A DNA stretch of 10,010 nt from Accumulibacter sp. (GTDB lineage Bacteria > Pseudomonadota > Gammaproteobacteria > Burkholderiales > Rhodocyclaceae): NCBI GenBank assembly GCA_031274075.1, contig JAISQQ010000308.1:1-10010 (forward strand). The letters run 5' to 3'. Under the pieces are notes generated by a model. It was not told the DNA's origin and ran no database searches. It saw only the letters and a program-made list of their open reading frames with translations. Position 1 is the first letter of the stretch, and every line of letters starts with the position of its first letter. Below are positions 1-6,910 of this stretch, in pieces. The position numbers were made by a program, and so were the translations under genes.

Positions 1-1
1 C

Positions 2-415
2 AAATTCACGCGGGAAGGCCAGGAAGTTTCAAGCTGGTACTGGCCTGCCGCGCGCTTCGTATCCGGGAGCGCGGCGCAGGAACCGAAGCTTGCCTTCGAC
101 ATCACGCCGACCGGCAAGGCCGGGGAGTTCAAACTCACGTTCAAGGGCCAGCCGCTTGCCAGGACGGAGGTCCATATCCTCGTCCAGTCCGGTTGGGGCA
201 AGGAAGCGCGTACCGACGATCAGGGCCTGGTGCGATTCGACCTGCCCTGGCAGGGACAATATGTCGTCGAAGCCAGCCACATCGACCGCACACCGGGCGA
301 ACGCCCCGGCGCGGGCAAATACGACGGCGTCAATTATGTGACCACGCTGACGCTGGTCAAGCCCGAGGGCCTGCCGTCGCTTCCCGCCGGTCCGGCCCTG
401 CCGCCCAACAAGTGA
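2..415 (+). CDS. DUF4198-type protein, C-terminal part
   Basis: Frame 2 is open from the left edge to a TGA at 413-415, giving the last 137 residues; the start lies outside the window. The visible part has a beta-rich, Ig-like or carboxypeptidase-regulatory-like pattern: a segment reading LAFDITPTGKAGEFKLTF, then a stretch where a 'gas' or 'ligand' property is set (TDDQGLVRFDLP), then EASHIDRTPGE and YDGVNYVTTLTL. The HID-TPGE and Y-TTLTL end is what I know from DUF4198 proteins, which are usually secreted or periplasmic and often sit near metal or TonB transport genes; their biochemical role is not established. A Pro-rich tail closes the protein. The gene converges on the kinase gene, whose stop is 3 bases away, so it is probably not part of the polyol cluster. 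Family call is from memory of the motif; confidence in the frame is high. Confidence 0.75.
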   Translation, partial: KFTREGQEVSSWYWPAARFVSGSAAQEPKLAFDITPTGKAGEFKLTFKGQPLARTEVHILVQSGWGKEARTDDQGLVRFDLPWQGQYVVEASHIDRTPGERPGAGKYDGVNYVTTLTLVKPEGLPSLPAGPALPPNK

Positions 416-418
416 GCT

Positions 419-1909
419 TCAGGTAGCCGGCGGCAGCGTGTCCAGCCGGGCGGCCAGTTGGCGGAAATAGGCATATTTTTCGCGGTAGCGGGCGGCGACC
501 GAGGCGTCGGGTTCCAGGCGCGAACCGGTGGGACACATCGCCGACATCGCGTCCAGGAAGGAGGCATGGACGCCGGAGCCGACGGCGGCGGCGATGGCCG
601 CGCCGAGACAGCCCGATTCCTTGACGTGCATCACCTCGACGGGAATCTCGGCGATGTCGGCGACCATCTGCATCCAGACTTTCGAGCGCGCCGGGCCGCC
701 GGTCAGGCGCAGCCGCGTGTCGTGGCCGCGGCCGGAGAGCGCGAGGATGCGTTCGAGGTGCGCGTGCTGCGCGAAGCAGATGCCTTCGTAGACCGCCTGC
801 GCGAGATGCGCCAGGCCGTGCGCGTTGGCCAGCCCGTAAAAACCGCCGGACAGGTTGTCGCCGAGGTTGGAGGAGAAGAGGTAGGGCAGGAACTGGACGC
901 CGGTTTCGCCCTTTTGCAGCGACGCGACCAGCTCGTCGCAGCGTTGATACGGACGTTCGGCGGCGGGCATGAGCGTGCGCGCGAACCATTCGAGATTGGC
1001 GGCCGAGGTCGGGCTGCCTTCATGGACGAAATACTTGCCCGGAATGCAGTAGCGGCCCCAGGTGTAGGGGTATTCGGCGGCGTGGATGCGGTCGGCGATC
1101 CAGGTTTCGATGGTCCACGTGCCCATCACCACGTTGATGAAGCGCTCGTCCGCGAGACCGGCGCAGACGGCGGCGGAAACGACGTCGAAAAAGCCGCCAT
1201 AGACCGGCGTCCCTTCCAGCAAGCCGGTTTCCGCCGCCGCCCTGGCCGAGATTCCGGCCCGGCTTTCCGCGGAGCCGATGACCGGCGCGACGCAGCCCTG
1301 CATTTCCTCGATGCCGAAGAGCCGGAAAAGCTCCGGCTCATAGACGCCGGCATCGACGTTGTACAGGTTGCTGCCGGAGATGTTGGTGATTTCGGCGGCG
1401 AATTCGCCAGTCAGCCGGTAGCGTATCCAGTCGTGCGCCATCAGGAGGCGATGGATGCGCCGGTACGCGCCGGCCTCGTGCTCCTTGAGCCAGGCCAGGA
1501 TGGAAACCGGGTGCCCGGCCCAGACCTGTTGGAAGGCGTAGGGGTAGGCGGCCTCGCCGATGCCGCGCGACTTCCATTCGCGGACGGTCGGCAGGGCGCG
1601 GTTGTCGGAGGAAATGACGCCGTTGCGCACCGGCTCGCCGTCCTTGTCGACGGCGTACAGCCCCTTGCCGTGCGCGGAGAAGCTGACGCCCTTGACCGCG
1701 TTGGGCGCGACGCCGCCGTCGGCGAGCACTTTGCGGACGGTGGCGCAGACCGTTTTCCACATCGCGCGCATGTCGCGTTCGCTCCAGCCGACGGGGCCGG
1801 CGACCGGCGTGTCGTTCAGCGAGGCGACGGCCTTTTCCCGGCCGTGTTCATCGTACAGGCCGCTCTTGATGACCGTGCCGCCGATATCGATCCCCAGAAA
1901 ATGCGCCAT
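419..1909 (-). CDS. lyxK: FGGY-family carbohydrate kinase, L-xylulokinase (LyxK)-like
   Basis: Predicted 496-residue cytoplasmic sugar kinase, normal length for FGGY enzymes, expected to phosphorylate a ketose or polyol with ATP. Seen: N-terminal phosphate loop FLGIDIGGT (residues 4-12), GWSERDM (41-47), SAHGKGL (78-84), GHPVSILAWLKEHE (132-145), ESNLYN-like SGSNLYN (178-184), the catalytic Asp in GGFFD (D242), GTW (263-265), TGGPARS (403-409) and GCLGAAIAA (433-441). The order and wording of these motifs match my memory of E. coli LyxK (L-xylulose / 3-keto-L-gulonate kinase) better than xylulokinase XylB or glycerol kinase. Start chosen at 1909 because GGAGG lies 7 bases upstream; an in-frame ATG at 1942 would add 11 residues with no family support. 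It is the last gene of the cluster, 104 bp after the dehydrogenase gene, which fits phosphorylation of the dehydrogenase product. The exact substrate is inference. Confidence 0.88.
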   Translation of the reverse strand: MAHFLGIDIGGTVIKSGLYDEHGREKAVASLNDTPVAGPVGWSERDMRAMWKTVCATVRKVLADGGVAPNAVKGVSFSAHGKGLYAVDKDGEPVRNGVISSDNRALPTVREWKSRGIGEAAYPYAFQQVWAGHPVSILAWLKEHEAGAYRRIHRLLMAHDWIRYRLTGEFAAEITNISGSNLYNVDAGVYEPELFRLFGIEEMQGCVAPVIGSAESRAGISARAAAETGLLEGTPVYGGFFDVVSAAVCAGLADERFINVVMGTWTIETWIADRIHAAEYPYTWGRYCIPGKYFVHEGSPTSAANLEWFARTLMPAAERPYQRCDELVASLQKGETGVQFLPYLFSSNLGDNLSGGFYGLANAHGLAHLAQAVYEGICFAQHAHLERILALSGRGHDTRLRLTGGPARSKVWMQMVADIAEIPVEVMHVKESGCLGAAIAAAVGSGVHASFLDAMSAMCPTGSRLEPDASVAARYREKYAYFRQLAARLDTLPPAT

Positions 1910-1954
1910 GACCGCTCCTCCATTCCTGATTTTTTTGCGCATTCTGCATCAATC

Positions 1955-1987
1955 CCGGCGCTTCCGGAAAGCGCCGGATTCCGGCGC
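1955..1987. repeat. Overlapping, mutually exclusive hairpins in the dehydrogenase/kinase gap
   Basis: CCGGCGCTT (1955-1963) pairs with AAGCGCCGG (1969-1977) in a 9-bp stem, and GCGCCGG (1971-1977) also pairs with CCGGCGC (1981-1987) around a 3-base loop. The two stems share 1971-1977 and cannot form together. They sit in the 104-bp gap before the kinase gene. No minus-strand U tract follows, so this is more likely an mRNA stability element or a REP-like palindrome than a terminator. Confidence 0.55.
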
Positions 1988-2013
1988 CGGCAAAATCGAC
2001 GCGCTTTCCCGGA

Positions 2014-3108
2014 TCATTCTCCGTCGGGCGTCAGCAGCACCTTGATCGATTCGGCCGAGTGCGCGCACTCGAAGGCGGCCTTCCAGTCGGAGAGCTTGTA
2101 GCTGTGCGTGACGATGCCTTCCGAGGTGACCAGGCCGCGCCGCAGCAGATCGATGGCGACGGGATACGTATACGGGCTGAGGTGGGCGCCGCGGATGTCG
2201 AGTTCCTTACGGTCGCCGATGATCGACCAGTCGGCGGTCGTTTCCTTGCCGAACACGCTGAATTCGACGAAGCGGCCCAGCTTGCGGATCATGCCCAGGC
2301 CCTGCGTGACGCCAACCGGGTTGCCGGTGGCCTCGATATACACGTCGCAGCCGTAGCCCCCGGTCAGCGAGCGGACGATGGCTTCGGCGTCTTCCTTCGC
2401 CGGATTGATCGTCAGGTCGGCGCCGTAATTCCGGGCCAGGGCGAGGCGTTCGTCGACCGGATCGACGACGATCAGCTTCCTCGGCGTCTTGAGGCGGGCC
2501 ACCTGCGCCATGAACAGCCCGAGCGGACCCGCGCCGGCGATGACCACCACGTCGTCGAGGCCGATGTCGCCGCGATTGACCGTATGGATGGCGCAGGCGA
2601 GCGGCTCGATGATCGCCGCGTCCTTGAAGCCCAGGCTGTCCGGGATCCGGTACACCCGCGAAGTCGGCGGAAAAAGCATGTACTCGGCCATCGCGCCTTC
2701 GGCGACCGTCTTCTGGAAGCCGAAGATGTTGTGCACTTCGCACATCCAGTACGAGCCGCTCGTGCAAAAACGGCATTTGCCGCAAGGAACGATCTGTTCG
2801 GCGACCACGCGCTCGCCCAGCGCGACGCCGAAATGCTCCAGCGCGCCTTCGCCGGCCTCGATGACCGTGCCGAAGAATTCGTGGCCGGGGACGACCGGCG
2901 TCTTGACCCAGGGATCGACGCCTTCGGCGCCGCCCCAGAACATGGCGGCGCCGGCGTAGCACTTGTCGTCGCCGGCGCAGATGCCGCAGGCGCCGACGGC
3001 GATCAGCAGTTCGCGCGCCCTGGGCCGCGGACGGGCGACACGTTCGAGGCGATAGTCCCGCGGGCCGTGGTTGATCAGCGCCAGCATGTCGGCGGTAGGG
3101 GTTTGCAT
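2014..3108 (-). CDS. Zinc-dependent polyol dehydrogenase (erythritol/L-threitol dehydrogenase-like)
   Basis: A 364-residue medium-chain dehydrogenase/reductase. Seen: catalytic zinc ligands C44 (GICAGDDKC), H76-E77 (PGHE) and E168 (IIEPLACAIH); four structural-zinc cysteines C109, C112, C115, C123; nucleotide-binding GAGPLG at 192-197, with an acidic residue (D216) at the end of the second strand, which in this family favours NAD over NADP. The segments KCYAGAAMFWGG, HNIFGF, DWSIIGDRKELDIRGAHL and SIKVLL match my recollection of the Mycobacterium smegmatis erythritol/L-threitol dehydrogenase EltD, rather than sorbitol or threonine dehydrogenase. It should oxidise a sugar alcohol to a ketose in the cytoplasm. 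Start at 3108 is supported by AGGAGA about 6 bases upstream. It follows the permease gene by 49 bp and precedes the kinase, placing it between uptake and phosphorylation. Tetritol versus pentitol specificity cannot be decided from sequence. Confidence 0.88.
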   Translation of the reverse strand: MQTPTADMLALINHGPRDYRLERVARPRPRARELLIAVGACGICAGDDKCYAGAAMFWGGAEGVDPWVKTPVVPGHEFFGTVIEAGEGALEHFGVALGERVVAEQIVPCGKCRFCTSGSYWMCEVHNIFGFQKTVAEGAMAEYMLFPPTSRVYRIPDSLGFKDAAIIEPLACAIHTVNRGDIGLDDVVVIAGAGPLGLFMAQVARLKTPRKLIVVDPVDERLALARNYGADLTINPAKEDAEAIVRSLTGGYGCDVYIEATGNPVGVTQGLGMIRKLGRFVEFSVFGKETTADWSIIGDRKELDIRGAHLSPYTYPVAIDLLRRGLVTSEGIVTHSYKLSDWKAAFECAHSAESIKVLLTPDGE

Positions 3109-3157
3109 GTCGAATCTCCTGTGGTGACTGTAGTAATCGTGATGGGTGGTCGCCGGA

Positions 3158-4183
3158 TCAGCGGCGTCTCTTGCGTTCGCGGCTGATGTAGATGGCGAAC
3201 AGGATGATCAGGCCCTTGATGATGTTCTGCACGTAGGGCGAGACGCCCATCATGTTCAGGCCATTGTTCAATACGCCGAGCATCAGCGCGCCGATGAGCG
3301 TGCCGACGATCGAACCGCGGCCGCCGGAAATCGAGGTGCCGCCCATGACCACGGCGGCGATGGCGTCCATTTCGAAGGCCACGCCGGCGTTCGGCTGGCC
3401 GCTCATCAGGCGCGAACTCAGCACCAGGCCGGCCAGCGCGCAGGTAAAGCCGCTCAGCGCGTAGACCAGCAGCTTGTAGCGGGCGACGCGCACGCCGGAG
3501 AGGCGGGTGGCCTCCTCGTTGCCGCCGATGGCGTAGATGTAGCGGCCGACCGGCGTATGGTCGAGCAGCAGATACGCGAGGACGAAGACCAGCAGCATGA
3601 TCACCACCGGCGTCTGCACGCCGAACACCGTGCCGCGGCCGAAGAAGGCGAACATTTCGGGCAGGCCATCGATCGGGTAGCCGCCGGTGTAGATCAGCGC
3701 CAGGCCGCGGGCGATGCCCATGGTGGCCAGCGTGACGATGATCGGCGGCATGCCGGCGTAGGCGACGAAGAAGCCGTTGAACAGGCCGAACAGCAGGCCG
3801 ACGCCGAGGCCGAGCGCGATCGCGGCGTAGGGCGGCAGGCCGGCCACCATCATGCCGGCCATCAGTGTTCCGGCGAGCGCCATGACCGCGCCGACGCACA
3901 GGTCGATGCCGCCGGAGAGGATCGCGCAGGTCATGCCGACGGCGATGATGGCGTTGATCGACACCTGGCGGGCGATGTTGAGGAAATTGTCGACGGAGAA
4001 AAAATTTTCCGTCGTGGCGATCATCACCAGGCCCACGGCGATCAGGCCGGCGAGCGGGAAGAGGCACGGGGAGCGCTTTATCCGGGCCAGCAGGCCCGGC
4101 CGCGCGGCGGCCATGCCGGAGGGAGTCGCGGCGTTGGCGTTGATGTCGGTGTTGGTGTTGGCGTCAGTTGCCGGTCGTTGCAT
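3158..4183 (-). CDS. Sugar ABC transporter permease, RbsC type (CUT2)
   Basis: A 341-residue inner-membrane permease of the ribose/CUT2 class. Seen: about 8-10 hydrophobic segments starting near residue 40; the family signatures GGIDLCVG (91-98), [14 protein letters not shown] (147-160), [11 protein letters not shown] (221-231), [16 protein letters not shown] (273-288) and [15 protein letters not shown] (303-317); a basic C-terminal RERKRRR. It would form a homodimeric channel working with the neighbouring ATPase and binding protein. The start at 4183 overlaps the end of the ATPase gene by 20 bp and has GAGG about 9 bases upstream, typical translational coupling. Odd feature: residues 6-19 are a Thr/Asp/Asn/Ala low-complexity tail encoded by a hexanucleotide repeat; a later ATG (residue 24) would remove it but lacks a Shine-Dalgarno site. 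The transported sugar is unknown; a polyol is inferred from the neighbours. Confidence 0.93.
   Translation of the reverse strand: MQRPATDANTNTDINANAATPSGMAAARPGLLARIKRSPCLFPLAGLIAVGLVMIATTENFFSVDNFLNIARQVSINAIIAVGMTCAILSGGIDLCVGAVMALAGTLMAGMMVAGLPPYAAIALGLGVGLLFGLFNGFFVAYAGMPPIIVTLATMGIARGLALIYTGGYPIDGLPEMFAFFGRGTVFGVQTPVVIMLLVFVLAYLLLDHTPVGRYIYAIGGNEEATRLSGVRVARYKLLVYALSGFTCALAGLVLSSRLMSGQPNAGVAFEMDAIAAVVMGGTSISGGRGSIVGTLIGALMLGVLNNGLNMMGVSPYVQNIIKGLIILFAIYISRERKRRR
4133..4168. repeat. Hexanucleotide repeat at the ATPase/permease overlap
   Basis: Six imperfect hexamers of the type GTTGGC/GTTGGT run from 4133 to 4168 on the plus strand (GTTGGC, GTTGAT, GTCGGT, GTTGGT, GTTGGC, GTCAGT). The last unit includes the stop codon of the ATPase gene (4164-4166), and the array encodes the Thr/Asp/Asn/Ala tail at residues 6-17 of the permease. 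Confidence 0.7.
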
Positions 4184-5660
4184 GGCGCATTACCTCGCTG
4201 GAATTGATTTCATCGCCTTCGAGGGTAGCGACGATGGCCCCTTGCCTGAAGATCGCCACGCGATCGCACAGCCCGACGATTTCCGGCAATTCCGATGAAA
4301 TGAAGAGGATCGAATACCCTTCCCCGGTCAGCCGGCGCATCAGCAGGTAGATTTCCGCCTTGGCGCCGACGTCGATGCCGCGCGTCGGTTCGTCGAAGAT
4401 CAAGACCTTGCAGCGGTGGTTGAGCCAGCGGGCAATGACCACCTTTTGCTGGTTGCCGCCGGAGAGTTGGCCGACGACGCTCATCGGGTCCGGCGCCTTG
4501 ACGCCGATGTGCCGCATCGCTTCGTGCGTGCCCTCGTATTCCGCCTTATGATCGATGAACGGGCCGACGCCCAGGTATTTCCCGAGGTTGTTGATCGAGA
4601 TGTTGTCGCGGATCGCGAAGTCGACGATCAGGCCCTCGGTCTTGCGGTTTTCCGGCAGCAGGCCGATGCCGCAGGCGAGCGTTTCGGCGGTGTCCTTCAA
4701 GGCCACTCTTTGCCCGTGGAAATAGATTTCCTTCTTGAACGCCGGGTCCGCGCCGATCACCGCGCGGGCGAGTTCCGAGCGTCCCGAACCGACGAGGCCG
4801 GCAAAGCCGAGGATCTCGCCCGCGCGCAGCGCGAAGCTGTTGACCGGCGCGCCTTCGCTCAACTGCACGTTGCGCGCCGCGAGGATTTCCGGCGCGTTCC
4901 GGTCGAGCGCCGGCTTCGGCGGGAAGGCTTGTTCGAGGCGGCGGCCCACCATCCATTCGACCAGTTGGTCGACGTCGGTGTCCTCGACGCGGGTGGTGCC
5001 GACGTAGCCGCCGTCGCGCAGGACGGTGATGCGGTCGCAGATTTCAAAGATTTCTTCGAGATGGTGCGAGATGAAGATCATCGTCACGCCGTGCGCCTTG
5101 AGCTCGCGCATGATGCTGAACAGATGCCCGGCCTCGGACGGCGTCAGGGTCGCGGTGGGTTCGTCGAGGATCAGGATGCGCGCGTTGAGCGAGAGCGCCT
5201 TGGCGATTTCGACGAACTGTTGCTGCGCCACGCTGAGCTGGCGGACCGGCGCGTCGAGATCGATGGCGATGCCGAGTTTTTCAAAGAGGGCATGCGCTTC
5301 CCTGCGCATCGCGCCGCGCGCGAGAAACCCGAAGGCATGGGTGTATTCGCGCCCGAGATAGATGTTTTCCACCGCGTCGAGATCCGGAATCAGGCTGAAT
5401 TCCTGGAAAATGATCGACACGCCGGCGGCGACGGCCTGGTTGTAGCTGGCGAAGTTTCTCTCTTCGCCATCGAGGAGGATGCGTCCCTCGTCCGGCTGAT
5501 GGATGCCGCTGAGGATCTTCATCAAGGTCGATTTGCCCGCGCCGTTTTCTCCCAGCAGGGCATGGATTTCGCCTTTTTCCACCGTCAAGTCGATGTCCGT
5601 GAGCGCATTGACTCCCGGAAAGCGCTTGGATATTCGTTCCAATCGCAAAACCGTGTCCAT
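4164..5660 (-). CDS. Sugar ABC transporter ATP-binding protein, RbsA type (two fused NBDs)
   Basis: A 498-residue protein with two ATPase domains in tandem, the normal length for RbsA/MglA/XylG-type subunits that power CUT2 sugar uptake. Domain 1: Walker [10 protein letters not shown] (37-45), Q-loop Q89, signature LSVAQQQ (142-148), Walker B ILILDEP (about 162-168), switch His H199. Domain 2: degenerate Walker [10 protein letters not shown] (288-296, no Lys), canonical signature LSGGNQQ (399-405), Walker B VLIFDEP (419-425). The degenerate second site is usual in this family, so hydrolysis at only one composite site is expected. Start at 5660 gives the family N-terminus; an in-frame ATG at 5774 would add 38 residues running through the intergenic hairpins and is rejected. 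It lies 127 bp downstream of the binding-protein gene and overlaps the permease start by 20 bp. Substrate not deducible. Confidence 0.94.
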   Translation of the reverse strand: MDTVLRLERISKRFPGVNALTDIDLTVEKGEIHALLGENGAGKSTLMKILSGIHQPDEGRILLDGEERNFASYNQAVAAGVSIIFQEFSLIPDLDAVENIYLGREYTHAFGFLARGAMRREAHALFEKLGIAIDLDAPVRQLSVAQQQFVEIAKALSLNARILILDEPTATLTPSEAGHLFSIMRELKAHGVTMIFISHHLEEIFEICDRITVLRDGGYVGTTRVEDTDVDQLVEWMVGRRLEQAFPPKPALDRNAPEILAARNVQLSEGAPVNSFALRAGEILGFAGLVGSGRSELARAVIGADPAFKKEIYFHGQRVALKDTAETLACGIGLLPENRKTEGLIVDFAIRDNISINNLGKYLGVGPFIDHKAEYEGTHEAMRHIGVKAPDPMSVVGQLSGGNQQKVVIARWLNHRCKVLIFDEPTRGIDVGAKAEIYLLMRRLTGEGYSILFISSELPEIVGLCDRVAIFRQGAIVATLEGDEINSSEVMRHATTGN

Positions 5661-5693
5661 ACTCGTTCCAGTCGAAGGAAATCCCGAAGGCCC

Positions 5694-5750
5694 GCCGCCG
5701 TGGAAGCCGATCCGCCACGGCGGCTGGAAACGTCTGGCGGACGTTTCCAG
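5694..5750 (-). terminator. Two adjacent intercistronic hairpins after the binding-protein gene
   Basis: Hairpin 1: CTGGAAACGTC (5724-5734) and GACGTTTCCAG (5740-5750), a perfect 11-bp stem with a 5-base loop. Hairpin 2: GCCGCCGTGG (5694-5703) and CCACGGCGGC (5715-5724), a perfect 10-bp stem with an 11-base loop. They abut in the 127-bp gap between the binding-protein and ATPase genes. There is no T tract on the minus strand, so rather than a full terminator they probably stabilise the upstream mRNA 3' end or attenuate readthrough, keeping the binding protein in excess. Seen: the stems; inferred: the role. Confidence 0.6.
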
Positions 5751-5755
5751 GCGCG

Positions 5756-5775
5756 TCCGGTCAAATCCGGTCAAA
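5756..5775. repeat. Tandem 10-bp duplication in the binding-protein/ATPase gap
   Basis: TCCGGTCAAA occurs twice in direct succession (5756-5765 and 5766-5775), between the hairpins and the stop codon of the binding-protein gene. No function is apparent. Confidence 0.7.
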
Positions 5776-5787
5776 CGTCCGCGCGGA

Positions 5788-6708
5788 TCACCACGAGAAG
5801 GTCTTGGCGTTTTCCCGGTCGATCAGCGTCACTTCGACCGGGATCTCCGCCGGAACCTTGGCGCCCCATTTCTTGGCCAGCGCGATGCCGATGGCGATGC
5901 GGATCTGGTCGCGCGGATATTGGGCGGAGGTGGCGATGAACTTGGAGTCCGGTTTCTGCATCGCCTTGATCGCTTCCGGCGCGCCGTCCACGCTGGTCAG
6001 CTTGATGTCCTTGCCGGTCGCTTCGATCGCCGCCAGCGCGCCCATCGCGCCGCCGTCATTGACGCTGAAGATGCCCTTGAGTCCGGCGTTGGCCTGGATC
6101 ATGTTTTCCGTCACGGTCAGCGCCTGGTCGCGTTCCTGCTTGCCGTTCTGGGTGGTCACGATCTTGATCTCCGGGAACTTCGCGAGCGCGTCCTTGCAGC
6201 CGCGGACGCGCTCCAGGATCGGCACCACCGGGATGCCGTCCAGGATGGCGACGTCGCCCTTGCCGCCGAGCGCCTTGCCCAGATATTCGCAGGCCATCAC
6301 GCCCGCCTCGTAGTTTTTCGAGCCGACGAAGGTATCGACCGGCCCCTTGGCGTTCGCGTCCACCGCGGCGACCACCAGGCCGGCGGCCTTGGCGGCCTTC
6401 ACCGCGCCTTCGATGCCGGTGGTGTCGGTCGGGTTGAGCAGGAGAATGTCGATTTTCTTCTGGATCAGATCCTCGACGTCGCTGATCTGCTTGGCGACGT
6501 CGTGGCGCGCGTCGGTGATCACGACGGTCGCGCCGATCGACGCGGCGGCTTCTTCCAGCGCCTGTTTCATGGTCACGAAATAAGGATTGTTGAGTTCCTG
6601 GAACGACATGCCGATCTTGAGCGGCGCGGCAAGGGCTGGAAAAGCGAGGCTGGCGGCCAGGGCGGCGCCCAACATCAGGGGGAGAAGCTTTTTCGTGGCT
6701 TTCATCAT
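5788..6708 (-). CDS. Periplasmic sugar-binding protein, RbsB-type, with signal peptide
   Basis: Type I periplasmic binding protein (Peripla_BP_4 class), about 305 residues. Seen: signal peptide with KATKK, a hydrophobic Leu/Ala core and probable cleavage after ALA near residue 26; then [17 protein letters not shown] (91-94), RVRGC (166-170), [12 protein letters not shown] (213-224), SVDGAPEAI (238-246) and AQYPRDQI (261-268). Relative to E. coli RbsB as I recall it, the ligand-contact Asn (N216), Asp (D240) and Gln (Q262) are kept, but the Arg after the mid-domain Asp (RbsB R90) is Ala here (A117), so ribose is not assured. Two adjacent ATGs (6708, 6705) compete; AAGGA is 6 bases before the second, which I favour for initiation. 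First gene after the regulator and expected to be the most abundant product; a strong double hairpin follows it. Substrate inferred as a polyol only from context. Confidence 0.93.
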   Translation of the reverse strand: MMKATKKLLPLMLGAALAASLAFPALAAPLKIGMSFQELNNPYFVTMKQALEEAAASIGATVVITDARHDVAKQISDVEDLIQKKIDILLLNPTDTTGIEGAVKAAKAAGLVVAAVDANAKGPVDTFVGSKNYEAGVMACEYLGKALGGKGDVAILDGIPVVPILERVRGCKDALAKFPEIKIVTTQNGKQERDQALTVTENMIQANAGLKGIFSVNDGGAMGALAAIEATGKDIKLTSVDGAPEAIKAMQKPDSKFIATSAQYPRDQIRIAIGIALAKKWGAKVPAEIPVEVTLIDRENAKTFSW

Positions 6709-6772
6709 GATTCCTTCGGTTGATTGATTGAAAATTACGGCTCGGCTTGTGTCGGCAAGAAACCGCTCGCCA

Positions 6773-6811
6773 ACGGTTAAACACGGGTTGAACAAAAACG
6801 GGTCAAACAAA
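6773..6811 (-). promoter_or_regulatory. Triple direct repeat, candidate AraC-type operator
   Basis: In the 202-bp gap between the regulator and the binding-protein gene, plus-strand copies ACGGGTTGAACAAA (6783-6796) and ACGGGTCAAACAAA (6798-6811) match at 12 of 14 positions with a 15-bp period, and a shorter related copy ACGGTTAAACA lies at 6773-6783. AraC-family proteins commonly bind direct repeats upstream of the promoter. If the weak -10 candidate TAATTT (minus, 6737-6732) is used, the repeats fall at roughly -48 to -86, a usual activator position. Function is inferred. Confidence 0.45.
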
Positions 6812-6910
6812 AGATACGGCTGTCCCCGCACGGCAAAGCCATGCATTCGCCGGTATCACCGGGATTTCAGATGGCGGATTGGAGTGCCACGGGCGCCCCG
6901 CGCCCGGACT

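Noticed and set aside
458..2101. A long plus-strand open frame opposite the kinase gene
   Set aside because: It is the high-GC antisense shadow of a clear FGGY kinase; the translation shows no motif. The same applies to the plus-strand frames opposite the dehydrogenase, permease, ATPase and binding-protein genes.
5661..5774. N-terminal extension of the ATPase to an ATG at 5774
   Set aside because: The extra 38 residues come from the hairpin region, have no family similarity, and the start at 5660 gives the normal RbsA N-terminus.
6709..6846. N-terminal extension of the binding protein to 6846
   Set aside because: It would bury the clear signal peptide behind 46 residues and run through the candidate operator repeats.
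6850..6862. Small palindrome CCGGTATCACCGG after the regulator stop as terminator
   Set aside because: Only a 5-bp stem with a 3-base loop and no T tract on the minus strand; too weak to call.
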